A stretch of DNA of 64,000 bases from Pseudomonadota bacterium. GTDB taxonomy: Bacteria > Pseudomonadota > Gammaproteobacteria > Steroidobacterales > Steroidobacteraceae. Below are positions 1 to 10,200 of the stretch, one piece after another (within the stretch, counting starts at the first letter, position 1; each line of letters begins with the position of its first letter). The stretch covers positions 186,001 to 250,000 of the forward strand of contig JAFEDS010000010.1 of the NCBI GenBank assembly GCA_018241505.1, given 5' to 3'. Below the pieces are notes generated by a model. The model was not told the origin of the DNA. It saw only the letters and a program-made list of their open reading frames with translations, and ran no database searches. A program made the position numbers and the translations under genes.

Positions 1-1884
1 CAGTTCGACCTGGAGTTGATGATCGCGCAGAAGGATACCGTCGCGGCCCCTGCGGCAGCGGCCCCTACGACAACGGCCCCTGCAGCGCCGCCGCCGGTTG
101 TCATGTCAGCGCCGACCCCCAGGCGCTGGGAAATTGCATTCCGCCCCTTCCCCGAGTTGTTTGCTCGCGGAAATGATCCACTGCGCATGATGCGCGAGTT
201 GTCGGAGCTGGGCGAGTTGGAGTCCATTGCGGATGTGCACGCCCTACCCGCCTTCGCGGCCATGGACCCTCAGTCGTGCTACCTGTCGTGGAACCTGCAG
301 CTCACCGCCGAGGTCGAGGAAAGCGCCATTCGCGCGGTGTTTGAATGGGCTGAAGGCGATTGCGAGCTGACGATCAAGCTGACCGGGGCGCCACAGTCCG
401 TTCAACCCGCCGCCGCGACCGCAGCAACGGCTGACGCCGCGCCGCCGACCCACGCCGTGCCAGCCCACGCCGGATCAGCCGTGCCAGCCCACGCCGGATC
501 AGCCGTGCCAGCCCACGCCGGATCAGCCGCGTCAGCCCACGCCGCATCGCCCGCGCAGGCCCCAGCCGAATCGGCGCCGGCCGCTGCCTCTGCCGCGCTG
601 CCCGCGGCCGCCACGACTGGCGCCACAAGCGCATCCGCCTCAGCGGCGCCACCGAAGCTCGAAGCTGTCCCCAAGGCCGAAGCCCCCATCGAAAAGATGG
701 CCGACTCCGGTTCCATCCGCGTCAGTGTCGAAAAGATTGACGAGTTGATGAACACCGTGGGCGAGCTCGTCATCACCCAGGCGATGTTGAGTCAGCTCGG
801 CTCCATGCTCGAAGGCCCCACCGCCGAACAGCTCCGTGGGGGCCTTGCACAACTCGAACGCAACATGCGCGAGTTGCAGGAGAGCGTCATGCGCGTGCGC
901 ATGTTGCCCATCAACGCAGTGTTCAGCCGCTTTCCACGCATGGTGCGCGACCTGGCCCAGCGTCTCGGCAAGCAGATCGAGCTGAAGCTCACCGGTGAGC
1001 AGACTGAGCTCGACAAGACCGTTCTGGAAAAGATTGGCGACCCGCTCGTGCACCTGGTCCACAACAGCATCGACCACGGCATCGAGTCCCCCGAGAAGCG
1101 GCTCGCCGCCGGCAAATCAGCAGCGGGCACCGTGCACCTGGATGCGTGCCATCGCGGCGGCAACATTGCCGTTGAAGTCAGCGACGACGGTGGCGGCCTG
1201 GACAAGAACCGTATCCTCGCCAAAGCGAAAGATCGCGGCCTCGTCGGCCCGAACGACGTGCTGACGGACGAACAGATCTACGAGCTCATCTTCCTCCCGG
1301 GCTTCTCAACGGCCGAGAAGACCACCGACGTCTCCGGCCGCGGCGTCGGCATGGATGTCGTCCGCCGGAACATCAAGGAGCTGGGCGGCAAGATCGAGCT
1401 GCGCAGCGACTACGGCAAGGGGTCGAAGACCATCATCACGCTGCCGCTGACCCTTGCCATTGTCGATGGCCAGTCCGTGTCGGTCGGCGGTGAAACCTAC
1501 ATAGTGCCCCTCATCTCCATCGTCGAATCGATGCAGTTGAAGTCGGCGAATGTCAGCCGCCTGTCAGGACGGGGCGAAGTATTCTCGTTCCGCGGGTATT
1601 ACCTGCCCATCATCCGCCTCCACGAGTTGTTCGGCATCGAGCCGCGCACCCGGGTGCTGGATGAAGGGCTCGTGGTCGTCGCCGAGGGCGAAGGCCACCA
1701 GCGCGTTGGCTTGTTCGTCGACGACCTGCTCGGCCAGCAGCAGGTGGTCATCAAGTCGCTGGAAGCCAACTACGGTCACGTCAATGGGGTGTCCGGTGCA
1801 ACCATTCTCGGCGACGGCTCCGTGGCACTGATCCTGGACATTCCCGGTCTCATCCGCGCCACCTCCATACGTTCGGCCGCCTGA
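1..1884 (+). CDS. cheA: Chemotaxis histidine kinase CheA, 5'-truncated by window edge
   Basis: CheA takes receptor signals and phosphorylates CheY and CheB. The frame is open to base 1, so the N-terminal phosphotransfer (HPt) domain lies outside; 627 residues are visible. They show a P2-like domain (about residues 35-125), a long Ala/Pro-rich linker (125-235) with a tandem repeat, the dimerisation helices (from 237, with the DELMNTVGELV signature), and the ATPase with N box HNSIDHG (354), G1 box DDGGGLD (395) and G2 box GRGVGMD (446). The C-terminal CheW-like domain starts near 494. cheW follows 17 bp downstream in the same operon. An internal TTG/ATG at 16-21 could be read as a start, but it lies in the linker after the missing domain and is not a real start. 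Confidence 0.96.
   Translation, partial: QFDLELMIAQKDTVAAPAAAAPTTTAPAAPPPVVMSAPTPRRWEIAFRPFPELFARGNDPLRMMRELSELGELESIADVHALPAFAAMDPQSCYLSWNLQLTAEVEESAIRAVFEWAEGDCELTIKLTGAPQSVQPAAATAATADAAPPTHAVPAHAGSAVPAHAGSAVPAHAGSAASAHAASPAQAPAESAPAAASAALPAAATTGATSASASAAPPKLEAVPKAEAPIEKMADSGSIRVSVEKIDELMNTVGELVITQAMLSQLGSMLEGPTAEQLRGGLAQLERNMRELQESVMRVRMLPINAVFSRFPRMVRDLAQRLGKQIELKLTGEQTELDKTVLEKIGDPLVHLVHNSIDHGIESPEKRLAAGKSAAGTVHLDACHRGGNIAVEVSDDGGGLDKNRILAKAKDRGLVGPNDVLTDEQIYELIFLPGFSTAEKTTDVSGRGVGMDVVRRNIKELGGKIELRSDYGKGSKTIITLPLTLAIVDGQSVSVGGETYIVPLISIVESMQLKSANVSRLSGRGEVFSFRGYYLPIIRLHELFGIEPRTRVLDEGLVVVAEGEGHQRVGLFVDDLLGQQQVVIKSLEANYGHVNGVSGATILGDGSVALILDIPGLIRATSIRSAA
457..552 (+). repeat. 24-bp tandem repeat in the CheA linker
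   Basis: Three perfect 24-bp units (457-480, 481-504, 505-528), each beginning gtgccagcccacgcc, are followed by a degenerate fourth (529-552). The unit is a multiple of three and encodes VPAHAGSA, so copy-number changes keep the frame. It sits in the flexible linker between the P2-like and dimerisation domains. Confidence 0.95.
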
Positions 1885-1901
1885 TCAAACAAGGATATGC
1901 A

Positions 1902-2411
1902 ATGTCAGCCAATGGACCAATAAAGACCACCGGGGATGGATCCCATCAGGTTCTGACTTTCGTTCTCGGCAACGAAACCTATGGTGTGGACATCCTGCGG
2001 GTACAGGAAATCCGCGGATGGTCTTCGGTCACCAAGATTCCGCATGCGCCCTCACACGTGCTGGGCGTACTCAATCTGCGCGGCTCGATTGTTCCAATCG
2101 TCGACCTGCGCATGCGCTTCGCGCTGGATCGCGCGGAGTACACGGCGGTTACGGTCATCATCGTCGTGGCGGTAATGTCCGCCGCGGGACGCAGGGACTT
2201 TGGTGTCGTTGTCGACGGTGTGTCCGATGTCGTCGATGTCAACACTGAAGAAGTGAAAGCCGCACCGGACCTGGGATCCAGGGCTGGGACCGACTACATC
2301 CGCGGACTCGTGCCGGTGTCCGACCGCATGGTGGTATTACTCGACATCGACCGGCTCATTGGAACCGATCTCACCAGTTTAGGCGGCGGCGCCGCGGTGG
2401 CCGCCGCGTAG
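1902..2411 (+). CDS. cheW: Chemotaxis coupling protein CheW
   Basis: CheW joins chemoreceptors to CheA in the cytoplasmic signalling array. The 169-residue protein covers a whole CheW domain: it opens with the typical strand [18 protein letters not shown] and includes [16 protein letters not shown] near residues 63-78. The ATG at 1902 is chosen because AAGGA lies 7 nt upstream. It lies 17 bp after cheA and 11 bp before the first receptor gene. The C-terminus carries a short Gly/Ala tail. The family assignment is clear. Confidence 0.96.
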   Translation: MSANGPIKTTGDGSHQVLTFVLGNETYGVDILRVQEIRGWSSVTKIPHAPSHVLGVLNLRGSIVPIVDLRMRFALDRAEYTAVTVIIVVAVMSAAGRRDFGVVVDGVSDVVDVNTEEVKAAPDLGSRAGTDYIRGLVPVSDRMVVLLDIDRLIGTDLTSLGGGAAVAAA

Positions 2412-2422
2412 GCGCAATACTG

Positions 2423-4816
2423 ATGAACCCCACAACCGACCATTCGGCGACTTTCCTGGGGCGGCTGCTGCTGTGGCAGAAGCTCGCCCTGGTGGTCGCG
2501 GCCATGGCCGTCCCGGCCGTGATGCTCGGTTGCTTCTACTTCCAGCAAACCGGCGTGGCCGTGCGGCAGGCGCGGGGCGAGTTGGCTGGTGCACGGGTGT
2601 TGCGTGCGCTTGGCAGTGTAACAGCGGAGGTTCTGACTCACCGAAGCCGCGAATACACCTTCCTCAGCGGAGACAAGAACCGCCGCGGCGATGTAGTCGC
2701 CCAGGAAGCCGAAGTCGACAAGCAGATCGCCCTCGCGGACCCGCTCGACATCGGCTCCGATTGGGACTCTTTCAAGTCTGAGTGGGCTGCCGTCAAAGCC
2801 AACGGCCTGCAGCAGACCGCCGAACAGAACGATGCCGCGCACGCAGCGCTCGCCGACCACCTCACGCGAATCGCAGAGGACGTCAGCAATCGATCGCTCG
2901 CCACCTCCGATCCCGAACGCTCCACGCGCTCGCTGCTGCGGATCGCCTCGAATTTCGCACCTGGCCTCGCCCTCTACTCTTCCAACATCCGCCGCCACGC
3001 CGTGCATGCCGCTTCGAAGGGCTATCTCGGCGGGGACGATCGCATGGGTATCCGGGTCTTCCACGAACGCAGAGAGGCCGAGCTCGACGGCCTGAATGCT
3101 GCTCTGGAACAGGTCTCCCCGGATGCCCGTCTCGAGCTTCAGGATGCAGTGACCAACGCACGGAAAGTGGCAGACGAGTTCTTCGACCTGGTGCAGGCGA
3201 AGATTCTGAATGCGGCCACCCTGGAGGTCAGTGGTGGCGCCATCTATGACGCCGGCGTCCCCACGAATCGCGCCCTGAAGAAGGTATCGCTGGTCAGCTA
3301 TGACGCGCTGACGAAGCAAGTTGAGCAGCGCCTGGCGAAAGCAAACCGGGATCGAGCCATCGTCGCCACCTGCACGGCCCTTGCGCTCGCCCTTGCATTG
3401 GGCCTCGCAACCCTGATCACCCGCGCGCTCGCTACTCCGTTGCATCGGGCGGTAGCCGTATTCGCGGCGATCTCGGCCGGTCGCTATGAAACTGATGTCA
3501 ACGTGCGCGGCACCGATGAAGCCAACCAGGTACTGCGGGCGCTCGAGGATATGCAAGGCAAGCTGCGCACGCAGATAGAAACCGAGCGCCACGTTGCCGC
3601 CGAGAACACGCGCATCCGTCACGCACTCGATACAGCTTCTACCAGCGTGTTGGTTACTGATGACCACCACCGCATCGTCTATTTAAACGCAACCGCCCGG
3701 GCAAGTCTGGCCCGGGCACAAATCAATGCCGAAACTCTGGCATCCGACCTCTCTTCCGGCGTCCGGGAACGCGCCATTGGAGAGCTGACTTACCGTACCG
3801 TTACCAGCCCCGTAATTGACGACCGGGGCGAGCGTATTGGCTCTGTCATGGAATGGACCGACCGGACGCAGGAGATGGGTGTTGAAAAGGAGATGCAGGC
3901 GATGCTCTGCGCCGTCAACCAGGGAAACCTGGCAAGCCGGATCGCCCTGCCCGGCAAGACGGGCTTCTTCGCCTCCGCCAGCAGCGGTATCAACCAGCTT
4001 GCCGACAACATGGCCGCGATGGTTTCGCTGGTGAAGGACGCGGCCGGCGAAGTACATCGCGCCGCGCAGGAGATCGCCAGCGGCAATTCCAACCTGCAGC
4101 ATCGCACTGAAGAGCAGTCGGCCTCGCTGGAAGAAACGGCCTCGTCCATGGAACAGATGACCACCACCGTCCGCCAGAATGCCGACAACGCCGGTGAAGC
4201 CAACCAGCTCGCGGTCGCGGCTCGCGACCAGGCCGAGCACGGCGGCGCGGTGGTTGCCAAAGCCGTTCAGGCCATGGCCGACATCGAGGCCTCGGCCGCG
4301 AAGATTTCCGACATCATCGGCGCAATCGACGAGATTGCATTCCAAACCAACCTGTTGGCACTCAACGCGGCGGTGGAAGCCGCGCGGGCCGGCGAACAGG
4401 GACGCGGCTTTGCCGTCGTGGCGACCGAGGTGCGGACACTCGCCGGGCGCTCCGCGAGCGCCGCGAAACAGATCAAAGAGCTCATTCGTGACAGCGTGCA
4501 GAAAGTGACCGACGGCGCTCTGTTTGTCAGCCGCTCCGGACAAACACTGGAGCAGATTGTTGCTTCGGTGAAGAAGGTCTCGGACATCGTGGCGGAGATT
4601 GCGGCAGCATCCCGGGAACAGTCCGCGGGCATTGCACAGGTCAACAGCGCGGTGTTGCAAATGGATGAGCTGACTCAACAGAACGCCGCGCTGGTCGAAC
4701 AAGCCACCACGGCCTCGCAGTCCATGGCTCACGGAGCGTACGGGCTGCACGAGATGATGAGCACTTATCAACTGGCAACGCCCGCGCCGCCAACGAGCGC
4801 GCGGCGCGCGGCCTGA
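2423..4816 (+). CDS. Methyl-accepting chemotaxis protein (receptor 1)
   Basis: Inner-membrane chemoreceptor of 797 residues. TM1 is at about residues 21-40, then an all-helical periplasmic domain of about 270 residues, TM2 at about 311-335, a HAMP domain, a short PAS-like segment (near 410-480), a second HAMP-like stretch and a full signalling domain with the hairpin [20 protein letters not shown] near 638. The periplasmic part resembles nitrate/nitrite-sensor-like bundles ([13 protein letters not shown]), but the ligand cannot be told. It is a clear paralog of the next gene; its PAS-like part is about 28 residues shorter, and it ends in ARRAA without a CheR-docking pentapeptide. It would need a tethered partner to be methylated efficiently. 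Confidence 0.95.
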   Translation: MNPTTDHSATFLGRLLLWQKLALVVAAMAVPAVMLGCFYFQQTGVAVRQARGELAGARVLRALGSVTAEVLTHRSREYTFLSGDKNRRGDVVAQEAEVDKQIALADPLDIGSDWDSFKSEWAAVKANGLQQTAEQNDAAHAALADHLTRIAEDVSNRSLATSDPERSTRSLLRIASNFAPGLALYSSNIRRHAVHAASKGYLGGDDRMGIRVFHERREAELDGLNAALEQVSPDARLELQDAVTNARKVADEFFDLVQAKILNAATLEVSGGAIYDAGVPTNRALKKVSLVSYDALTKQVEQRLAKANRDRAIVATCTALALALALGLATLITRALATPLHRAVAVFAAISAGRYETDVNVRGTDEANQVLRALEDMQGKLRTQIETERHVAAENTRIRHALDTASTSVLVTDDHHRIVYLNATARASLARAQINAETLASDLSSGVRERAIGELTYRTVTSPVIDDRGERIGSVMEWTDRTQEMGVEKEMQAMLCAVNQGNLASRIALPGKTGFFASASSGINQLADNMAAMVSLVKDAAGEVHRAAQEIASGNSNLQHRTEEQSASLEETASSMEQMTTTVRQNADNAGEANQLAVAARDQAEHGGAVVAKAVQAMADIEASAAKISDIIGAIDEIAFQTNLLALNAAVEAARAGEQGRGFAVVATEVRTLAGRSASAAKQIKELIRDSVQKVTDGALFVSRSGQTLEQIVASVKKVSDIVAEIAAASREQSAGIAQVNSAVLQMDELTQQNAALVEQATTASQSMAHGAYGLHEMMSTYQLATPAPPTSARRAA

Positions 4817-4848
4817 CGCATTCGATTTAACGGACAAGGTAGAGGGAC

Positions 4849-7500
4849 ATGAACTTTCTCAGTCGGTTGAAGCTGTGGCAGAAGCTGGCGGTGCTGGTGG
4901 TGGCCATGGCCATTCCCAGTGCACTGCTCGGCATCTTCTACCTCGGCGGAGCCAATTCGCAGGTCGCTCTCGCCAAGGATGAAATCGAGGGCGCGAGGTA
5001 CGTCCAGGCGCTCGGCGGGTTGCTGGCGGAAGCCGCCAATCACCGCAGCCGCCTGTTCGCCGTATTGACCGGCGACAGCGCCGGCCGCGACCAGGTGAGC
5101 GCCTCGGAAGCCGAGATGCAACGCCACATCGAAGAAGTCGACGCGAGCGACACCCAGGTGGGCGCGCGCTTCAAGGTCAACGAAGTCTGGTCGTCCATCA
5201 AGTCCGATTGGGACCGGCTCAAGAGCGAAGGCGCGAAGCTCAGCCCCGACGAAGCCGTTGCCCGTCACAACGTGTTGCTCGATCACATCCAGAAGTTGGG
5301 TGAGACCGTCTCCGCGCGTTCCGGCATGACCGTGGACCCCTCACCGGAGACCGCGGTGTTGATCCAGATCGCCACCCGCAATGTGCCCGGTGCCTTGATT
5401 GCGTCGGGAAATGTTCGCTGGTATGCGGGCCGCGCCACCATCAAGGGATACCTCGGCGGCGATGACCGGATGGCCATTCAGCTCTATCACGAGAGCTTCG
5501 CCGAACATTTCGATGCGGCTGCCAGGGACCTGGACCGCGCCTCCGAGGAAGCCAAGACCCGCGTGCGTCCAAAAGTGGAGGCCGCCCGTACCGCCTTCTC
5601 GGCGTTTTTCGCGGTCGTGAAAGAGAAGATCCTCGATGCCCAGAAAATGGAAATCACCCCGGCGGACGTCAACGCGGCCGCCCGTGATGTCAGCTCCAGC
5701 TTGAGGGAGCTGTCGGACAGCAGCTACGCAACCATGAATGCCGCTGTTGAACAGCGTCTCTCGCAGGTGACGACCTGGAGAAACCTCACGGCCACGGTTA
5801 CCACGCTCGCCCTCGGTTTCGCGTTGGCCCTGTCGTGGCTGATCACCCGGTCGCTGGCCAAGCCCCTGTCACACGCCATCGAGGTATTCGGCAACATCTC
5901 CTCCGGCAAGTATGACAACGAGATCCGCCAGAACGGCCAGGACGAAGCGGCCCAGGTGTTGAACGCGCTCGGTGAGATGCAGAGCAAGCTGCGCACGCAG
6001 ATTGAGACTGAGCGTGCGGTCGCGGCCGAGAACACTCGCATCCGTCAGGCACTCGACAAGGTCTCCACCAGCGTCGTGCTGGCTGACGGTAACCATCAGG
6101 TCATCTATCTGAACGAGACCGCGCTGTCGACCTTCACGCGCAATCAACATGAGATTCGCAAGAGCCTGCCCACTTTCGACGCCCACCGCATCAAAGGCTC
6201 AAACCTGGATTCGCTATCGAGCGAGCCCGGACAACAGCGCCGTACGCTCGATACCCTGTCCGGATCCGACACGCAGGAGCGCCAATTGGGCCTCTGCACT
6301 TTCCGCACGATCAGCAACCCGGTGGTCAGCGACAAGGGCGAGCGCATCGGCACGGTCATGGAGTGGACCGACCGTACGCCTGAAGTGGCGGTCGAGAAGG
6401 AAATGCAGGCCATGTTGACCGCCGTCATTGACGGCGACCTCAACAAGCGCATCGACCTGAACGGCAAGACGGGCTTCTTTGAGGCCATGAGCCGCGGGGT
6501 CAACCAGCTCGCCGACAACATGGCCGAGGTGGTTTCCAAGGTCAAGACCGTGGCCGCCGAGGTCCATCGCGGTGCCGACGAGATTTCGACCGGCAACGCT
6601 AACTTGTCGCAGCGTACGGAAGAACAGTCATCGTCGCTGGAAGAGACCGCATCCTCCATGGAGGAGATGACCACGACGGTCAAGCAGAACGCGGACAACG
6701 CCGGCCAGGCCAACCAGTTGGCCATCGCAGCGCGCGACCAGGCGGAGAAAGGCGGTTCCGTGGTCAACCAGGCCGTCAAGGCCATGTCCGACATCAACGA
6801 TGCGTCGAAGAAGATCGCCGACATCATCGGAGTCATCGACGATATCGCCTTCCAGACCAACCTGCTGGCACTGAACGCGGCCGTCGAGGCGGCGCGCGCC
6901 GGTGAGCAGGGTCGCGGGTTCGCGGTCGTGGCAAGCGAAGTGCGCAGCCTTGCGGGCCGCTCAGCCACCGCGGCAAAGGAAATCAAAGAACTGATCCAGG
7001 ACTCGGTACGCAAAGTCGAGGACGGCTCGGTGCTCGTCACCCAGTCGGGTCAGACGCTCGAGAAGATCGTGGCCTCCGTCAAGAAGGTCTCCGACATCGT
7101 GGCCGAGATCGCGGCCGCCTCGCGCGAACAGTCATCGGGCATTGAGCAGGTCAATCGGGCCGTCATGCAGATGGACGAGTTGACTCAGCAGAACGCCGCA
7201 TTGGTCGAGCAGGCCACCGCCGCTTCGCAGGCCATGGCGGAGCAGGTGCGCGGCTTGAACCAGATGTTGGATCGCTATCGCGTCAAGGACATGATCGAGT
7301 CGGCCAAGAGCTATACAGCGGCCCCGGCTGCCACGCCGAGCCAGCGTGCCGAACGCCGCAACGGCAGTCGGCCGTGGTCCGGCCGAGGCAAGACGTCGGT
7401 GAGCGTACCTGCCGTGTCAACACAGGCGCGGGCCAGCGGCTCGCTGGCTGCCGCGGTCGTTCAGGATGTCAAGAACGACACCGAATGGCGTGAATTCTGA
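4849..7500 (+). CDS. Methyl-accepting chemotaxis protein (receptor 2) with C-terminal docking motif
   Basis: Chemoreceptor of 883 residues, paralogous to the preceding one. TM1 is at about residues 13-33, a helical periplasmic domain follows, TM2 at about 312-334, then HAMP, a longer PAS domain (around 405-500), a second HAMP-like region and the signalling domain (hairpin near 664-698). After this comes an unstructured tail of about 80 residues rich in Ala, Arg and Ser, ending EWREF. That matches the W-x-x-F pattern of the C-terminal pentapeptide that docks CheR and CheB in other bacteria. GAGGG lies ahead of the ATG. cheY follows 26 bp later. Confidence 0.95.
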   Translation: MNFLSRLKLWQKLAVLVVAMAIPSALLGIFYLGGANSQVALAKDEIEGARYVQALGGLLAEAANHRSRLFAVLTGDSAGRDQVSASEAEMQRHIEEVDASDTQVGARFKVNEVWSSIKSDWDRLKSEGAKLSPDEAVARHNVLLDHIQKLGETVSARSGMTVDPSPETAVLIQIATRNVPGALIASGNVRWYAGRATIKGYLGGDDRMAIQLYHESFAEHFDAAARDLDRASEEAKTRVRPKVEAARTAFSAFFAVVKEKILDAQKMEITPADVNAAARDVSSSLRELSDSSYATMNAAVEQRLSQVTTWRNLTATVTTLALGFALALSWLITRSLAKPLSHAIEVFGNISSGKYDNEIRQNGQDEAAQVLNALGEMQSKLRTQIETERAVAAENTRIRQALDKVSTSVVLADGNHQVIYLNETALSTFTRNQHEIRKSLPTFDAHRIKGSNLDSLSSEPGQQRRTLDTLSGSDTQERQLGLCTFRTISNPVVSDKGERIGTVMEWTDRTPEVAVEKEMQAMLTAVIDGDLNKRIDLNGKTGFFEAMSRGVNQLADNMAEVVSKVKTVAAEVHRGADEISTGNANLSQRTEEQSSSLEETASSMEEMTTTVKQNADNAGQANQLAIAARDQAEKGGSVVNQAVKAMSDINDASKKIADIIGVIDDIAFQTNLLALNAAVEAARAGEQGRGFAVVASEVRSLAGRSATAAKEIKELIQDSVRKVEDGSVLVTQSGQTLEKIVASVKKVSDIVAEIAAASREQSSGIEQVNRAVMQMDELTQQNAALVEQATAASQAMAEQVRGLNQMLDRYRVKDMIESAKSYTAAPAATPSQRAERRNGSRPWSGRGKTSVSVPAVSTQARASGSLAAAVVQDVKNDTEWREF

Positions 7501-7526
7501 TCCATAGACGTCGAGGAGCAACGACT

Positions 7527-7889
7527 ATGGCGCGAATATTGGCAGTGGATGACTCGGCGGCAATGCGCCAGATGGTGGGCATTACGCTCTCCGGCGCGGG
7601 CCACGAGGTCGAACAGGCCGCGGATGGCTGCGAGGCATTGCAAAAGGCTGAGGCGATGCGCTTCGACCTGGTCATCACGGATGTCAACATGCCGAAAATG
7701 GACGGCATCACCCTCGTGCGCGAGCTGCGCGGGCTGCAGTCCTACAAGTACGTGCCGCTGTTGGTGTTGACCACCGAGGCAACGGCGGAGCGCAAACAGG
7801 CCGGCAAGGCGGCCGGCGCCACGGGTTGGCTGGTCAAGCCCTTCAACCCGGAACGGCTGATTGCCACCATCAACAAGGTGCTCGGCTGA
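7527..7889 (+). CDS. cheY: Single-domain response regulator CheY
   Basis: A 120-residue receiver domain with no output domain. It has the acidic pair D8-D9, the phospho-acceptor D52 in VITDVNMPKMDG, the switch Thr near 82-83, and K104 in the VKPF motif. A good ribosome site (GAGGAG) precedes the ATG. When phosphorylated by CheA it is expected to bind the flagellar switch. Its place inside the che operon supports the CheY call. No CheZ-type phosphatase is recognisable in the window. Confidence 0.95.
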   Translation: MARILAVDDSAAMRQMVGITLSGAGHEVEQAADGCEALQKAEAMRFDLVITDVNMPKMDGITLVRELRGLQSYKYVPLLVLTTEATAERKQAGKAAGATGWLVKPFNPERLIATINKVLG

Positions 7890-7932
7890 GCACGCACCGA
7901 TTTTACCTTAGCATTGACGAGGACCTTTGATC

Positions 7933-8265
7933 ATGAACTCTCCGAAGCGAATACTGCTGGCCGCGGTGTTGGCCTACGCCGCAAGCCTGCCAGCTCACGC
8001 GGACTGCGTGTTGCCGCCAGCACCCAGCAAGATTCCCGACGGCAACTCTGCCAGTGAACAGGAAATGGTCACTGCGATGCAGACGCTGAAGGAATACAAC
8101 GGCGACGTGGACACTTACACGAAGTGCCTGGACTTCGAGGCCAAGCAGAATCGCCTGAGCCGCAGCGATGAAGAACGGATGCACAACAGCGCGGTGGAAA
8201 CACTCCAGAAGATTGCAGCCAAGTTCAACGAGCAGGTGCGCACGTTCAAGGCCAAGTCGGGCTGA
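7933..8265 (+). CDS. Small secreted protein in the che operon, unknown function
   Basis: A 110-residue protein with a clear signal peptide (hydrophobic ILLAAVLAYAASLPAHA, likely cut just before the DC that follows). The mature part is short, mostly helical and charged, with two cysteines (near residues 25 and 61) that could form a periplasmic disulfide. The ATG at 7933 is preferred to the TTG at 7927 because GAGGA lies at proper spacing. It sits 43 bp after cheY in the same orientation. I recognise no named family; being periplasmic, it could act on the receptor input side, but that is inference only. Confidence 0.8.
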   Translation: MNSPKRILLAAVLAYAASLPAHADCVLPPAPSKIPDGNSASEQEMVTAMQTLKEYNGDVDTYTKCLDFEAKQNRLSRSDEERMHNSAVETLQKIAAKFNEQVRTFKAKSG

Positions 8266-8274
8266 TCGCAACTG

Positions 8275-8631
8275 ATGCAGTTGAATGAGCCTCTGGCGCG
8301 GCCGCACACCGCGCCGGAGGTCAGTGACCCTGCGGCGGTGACGCGAGCTACGGAATTACTCGTTCACAGCATGCAGGAAGCGGACGCCCCCATCGCTGAT
8401 GTCAGCGAGGCGTTAACCCGTATGGCGGCAGCGCTCAATGAGCCGACCGTGGACGTGGAGGCATTGCGCGCGGTGTTCGCTCGAAATATCGCCGTGTGCA
8501 TCGAGAGCCTCCAATCCTACGATCGTCTCATGCAGCAGCTTGTCCGGGCGCGCGAGCTCCTGACGGGCACCAACATCCGAATCGCCGGCGGACCGCCGGC
8601 TCGAGTCGAAGGCACGATCGAGTTGTTCTGA
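8275..8631 (+). CDS. Small helical protein in the che operon, unknown function
   Basis: A 118-residue soluble protein predicted almost entirely helical, with a C-terminal Gly/Pro stretch ending EGTIELF. It has no signal peptide, membrane span, or recognisable catalytic motif. The segment SLQSYDRLMQQLVRAREL (about residues 78-95) looks like an amphipathic helix for a protein-protein contact. Its stop overlaps the cheR start (TGATG at 8629-8633), which implies translational coupling to the methyltransferase. It is not CheZ by length or motif. The start has no strong Shine-Dalgarno, which fits reinitiation from the upstream gene 9 bp away. Confidence 0.8.
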   Translation: MQLNEPLARPHTAPEVSDPAAVTRATELLVHSMQEADAPIADVSEALTRMAAALNEPTVDVEALRAVFARNIAVCIESLQSYDRLMQQLVRARELLTGTNIRIAGGPPARVEGTIELF

Positions 8632-9509
8632 TGACAAATGCAATGCACACCCCCCCGGTGCACGATACGCAGACCATGATGCGGCTGCGGGAGTTCGATT
8701 TCAGCCCCGAGGACTTCGAAGCGCTGCGCAAGCTCGTCAAGCAGATCACGGGAATCAACCTCTCGGACCAGAAGCACGAGCTGGTCTACGGCCGGCTGGC
8801 GCGGCGGCTGCGCGCGCTGCAGTTGCAGAGCTTCGCCGAGTACCGCGAATTCCTCGCCCAGGATGGCGGCAAGGAAGTGGTGCAGTTCTGCAACGCCATC
8901 ACCACCAACCTGACATCCTTCTTCCGCGAACCGCACCATTTCGACTACCTGCGCGACCACGTGCTGATACCGATGGCGAACAGCGCAACCACGCGCCGCT
9001 TGCGTATCTGGTCGGCCGGCTGCTCAACCGGCGAGGAGCCCTACTCCATCGCCATGACCATCCTCGAGGCACTTCCGGATTTGCGCCGGTGGGATGTGCG
9101 CATTCTCGCCACCGACCTCGATTCCGACGTGTTGGAACGCGGGCGCCGCGGCCTGTACACCGAGGATCGGTTGAAGAACCTGGCTCCGCAGCGCCGCGCA
9201 CGCTTTTTCCGGGAGCGCCGCGAGCGCGACGGCTCGTGTTATGAGGTCACACCGGAGCTGCAGTCGCTGATCACCTTCAAGCAGTTGAACCTGATGCATC
9301 CGCTGCCCATGCGCGGCCCGCTGGATGCCATTTTCTGCCGCAATGTGGTGATCTACTTCGACAAGGATACCCAGCGCGACCTGTTTGCCCGCATCGCGCA
9401 ATTGCAGAAGCCGGGCAACCTGCTGTTCCTGGGTCACTCCGAGAGTCTGTTCAAGGTGAGCGAGCAGTACGCGCTCATTGGCAAGACCGTCTACCGGAGA
9501 GCGGGATGA
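8631..9509 (+). CDS. cheR: Chemoreceptor methyltransferase CheR
   Basis: CheR methylates glutamates of chemoreceptors with S-adenosylmethionine, in adaptation. The 292-residue protein has the N-terminal helical CheR domain (about 22-75), the conserved NLTSFFREPHHF segment (93-104), the SAM-binding motif IWSAGCSTGEEPYS (127-139) and the later FCRNVVIYFD block. The frame extends upstream to 8496, but ATG 8631 is chosen because it overlaps the preceding stop and gives the usual family length. It overlaps cheD by 4 bp (ATGA). Its likely docking partner is the EWREF tail of receptor 2. Confidence 0.95.
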   Translation: MTNAMHTPPVHDTQTMMRLREFDFSPEDFEALRKLVKQITGINLSDQKHELVYGRLARRLRALQLQSFAEYREFLAQDGGKEVVQFCNAITTNLTSFFREPHHFDYLRDHVLIPMANSATTRRLRIWSAGCSTGEEPYSIAMTILEALPDLRRWDVRILATDLDSDVLERGRRGLYTEDRLKNLAPQRRARFFRERRERDGSCYEVTPELQSLITFKQLNLMHPLPMRGPLDAIFCRNVVIYFDKDTQRDLFARIAQLQKPGNLLFLGHSESLFKVSEQYALIGKTVYRRAG

Positions 9510-10177
9510 GCACCGCACGGCTCAAAACGGGGCTCGCAGCCCGGCCCGCGCAGCCGGACATGCTGCCGGCGTTCGCTCACATGCAGCGCTTCTGGGATCC
9601 CCAGCTCGATAGCTGGAATGTGAAGATCCTGCCGGGTGAGTATTACGTCACGCGCGGCGAGGAGGCCGTCTCTACTGTCCTGGGGTCGTGCATCTCCGCC
9701 TGTGTCCGTGACCCGATGAAGAATGTCGGTGGCATGAACCATTTCATGTTGCCCGAGGATGCCTCCACCGGACCTAACAACTGGCTCGATCCGACCGTCG
9801 GACTCGCCACGCGTTACGGCTCCTACGCAATGGAAAGCCTGATCAACGACCTGTTGAAGCTGGGCGCGATCCGCGAACGCCTGGAAATCAAGGTGTTTGG
9901 CGGTGGACGAGTGCTGTCAGGAATCACTGACGTCGGCGCTCGCAACATCACCTTCGTGCGCAAATATCTGCAGCTCGAGGGATACCGGATTTCCGCGGAG
10001 GACCTGGGCGGCACGCAGCCACGCAAGGTTGTGTATTTCCCCGCTACTGGACGCGCCAAGGTGCGCAGTCTGCGCCCTGTCGAAAACCGAATCATCAGCC
10101 ATCACGAACAGTTGTACCTCGCCAGCATCGGCACGGCCGCCGCGGTCGCCGGCGGCGACGTCGAGCTGTTTGACTGA
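9506..10177 (+). CDS. cheD: Chemoreceptor glutamine deamidase CheD
   Basis: CheD deamidates receptor glutamines to glutamates and in some bacteria also links to CheY-P control. The 223-residue protein has the catalytic cysteine C62 in [11 protein letters not shown] and the histidine H79 in GGMNHFMLP, plus the later GGGRVL segment. It is longer than a minimal CheD, with about 40 extra N-terminal residues and a C-terminal tail. The start overlaps cheR by 4 bp. cheB follows 23 bp later, so the three adaptation enzymes lie together. Confidence 0.95.
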   Translation: MSTARLKTGLAARPAQPDMLPAFAHMQRFWDPQLDSWNVKILPGEYYVTRGEEAVSTVLGSCISACVRDPMKNVGGMNHFMLPEDASTGPNNWLDPTVGLATRYGSYAMESLINDLLKLGAIRERLEIKVFGGGRVLSGITDVGARNITFVRKYLQLEGYRISAEDLGGTQPRKVVYFPATGRAKVRSLRPVENRIISHHEQLYLASIGTAAAVAGGDVELFD

Positions 10178-10200
10178 CGCCGCCCGCGGAGAAACCAAAA

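Noticed and set aside
457-552. Possible CRISPR-like repeat
   Set aside because: Repeats are back to back without spacers, in frame, inside cheA.
2294-3670. Long open frame on the - strand inside receptor 1
   Set aside because: It lies opposite a strongly conserved receptor, has no family features, and arises from codon bias in GC-rich DNA.
6144-7040. 298-codon open frame on the - strand inside receptor 2
   Set aside because: Antisense to the conserved signalling domain; Ser/Ala-rich with no motif.
8275-8631. CheZ phosphatase
   Set aside because: Too short and lacks the CheZ catalytic region; kept as unknown.
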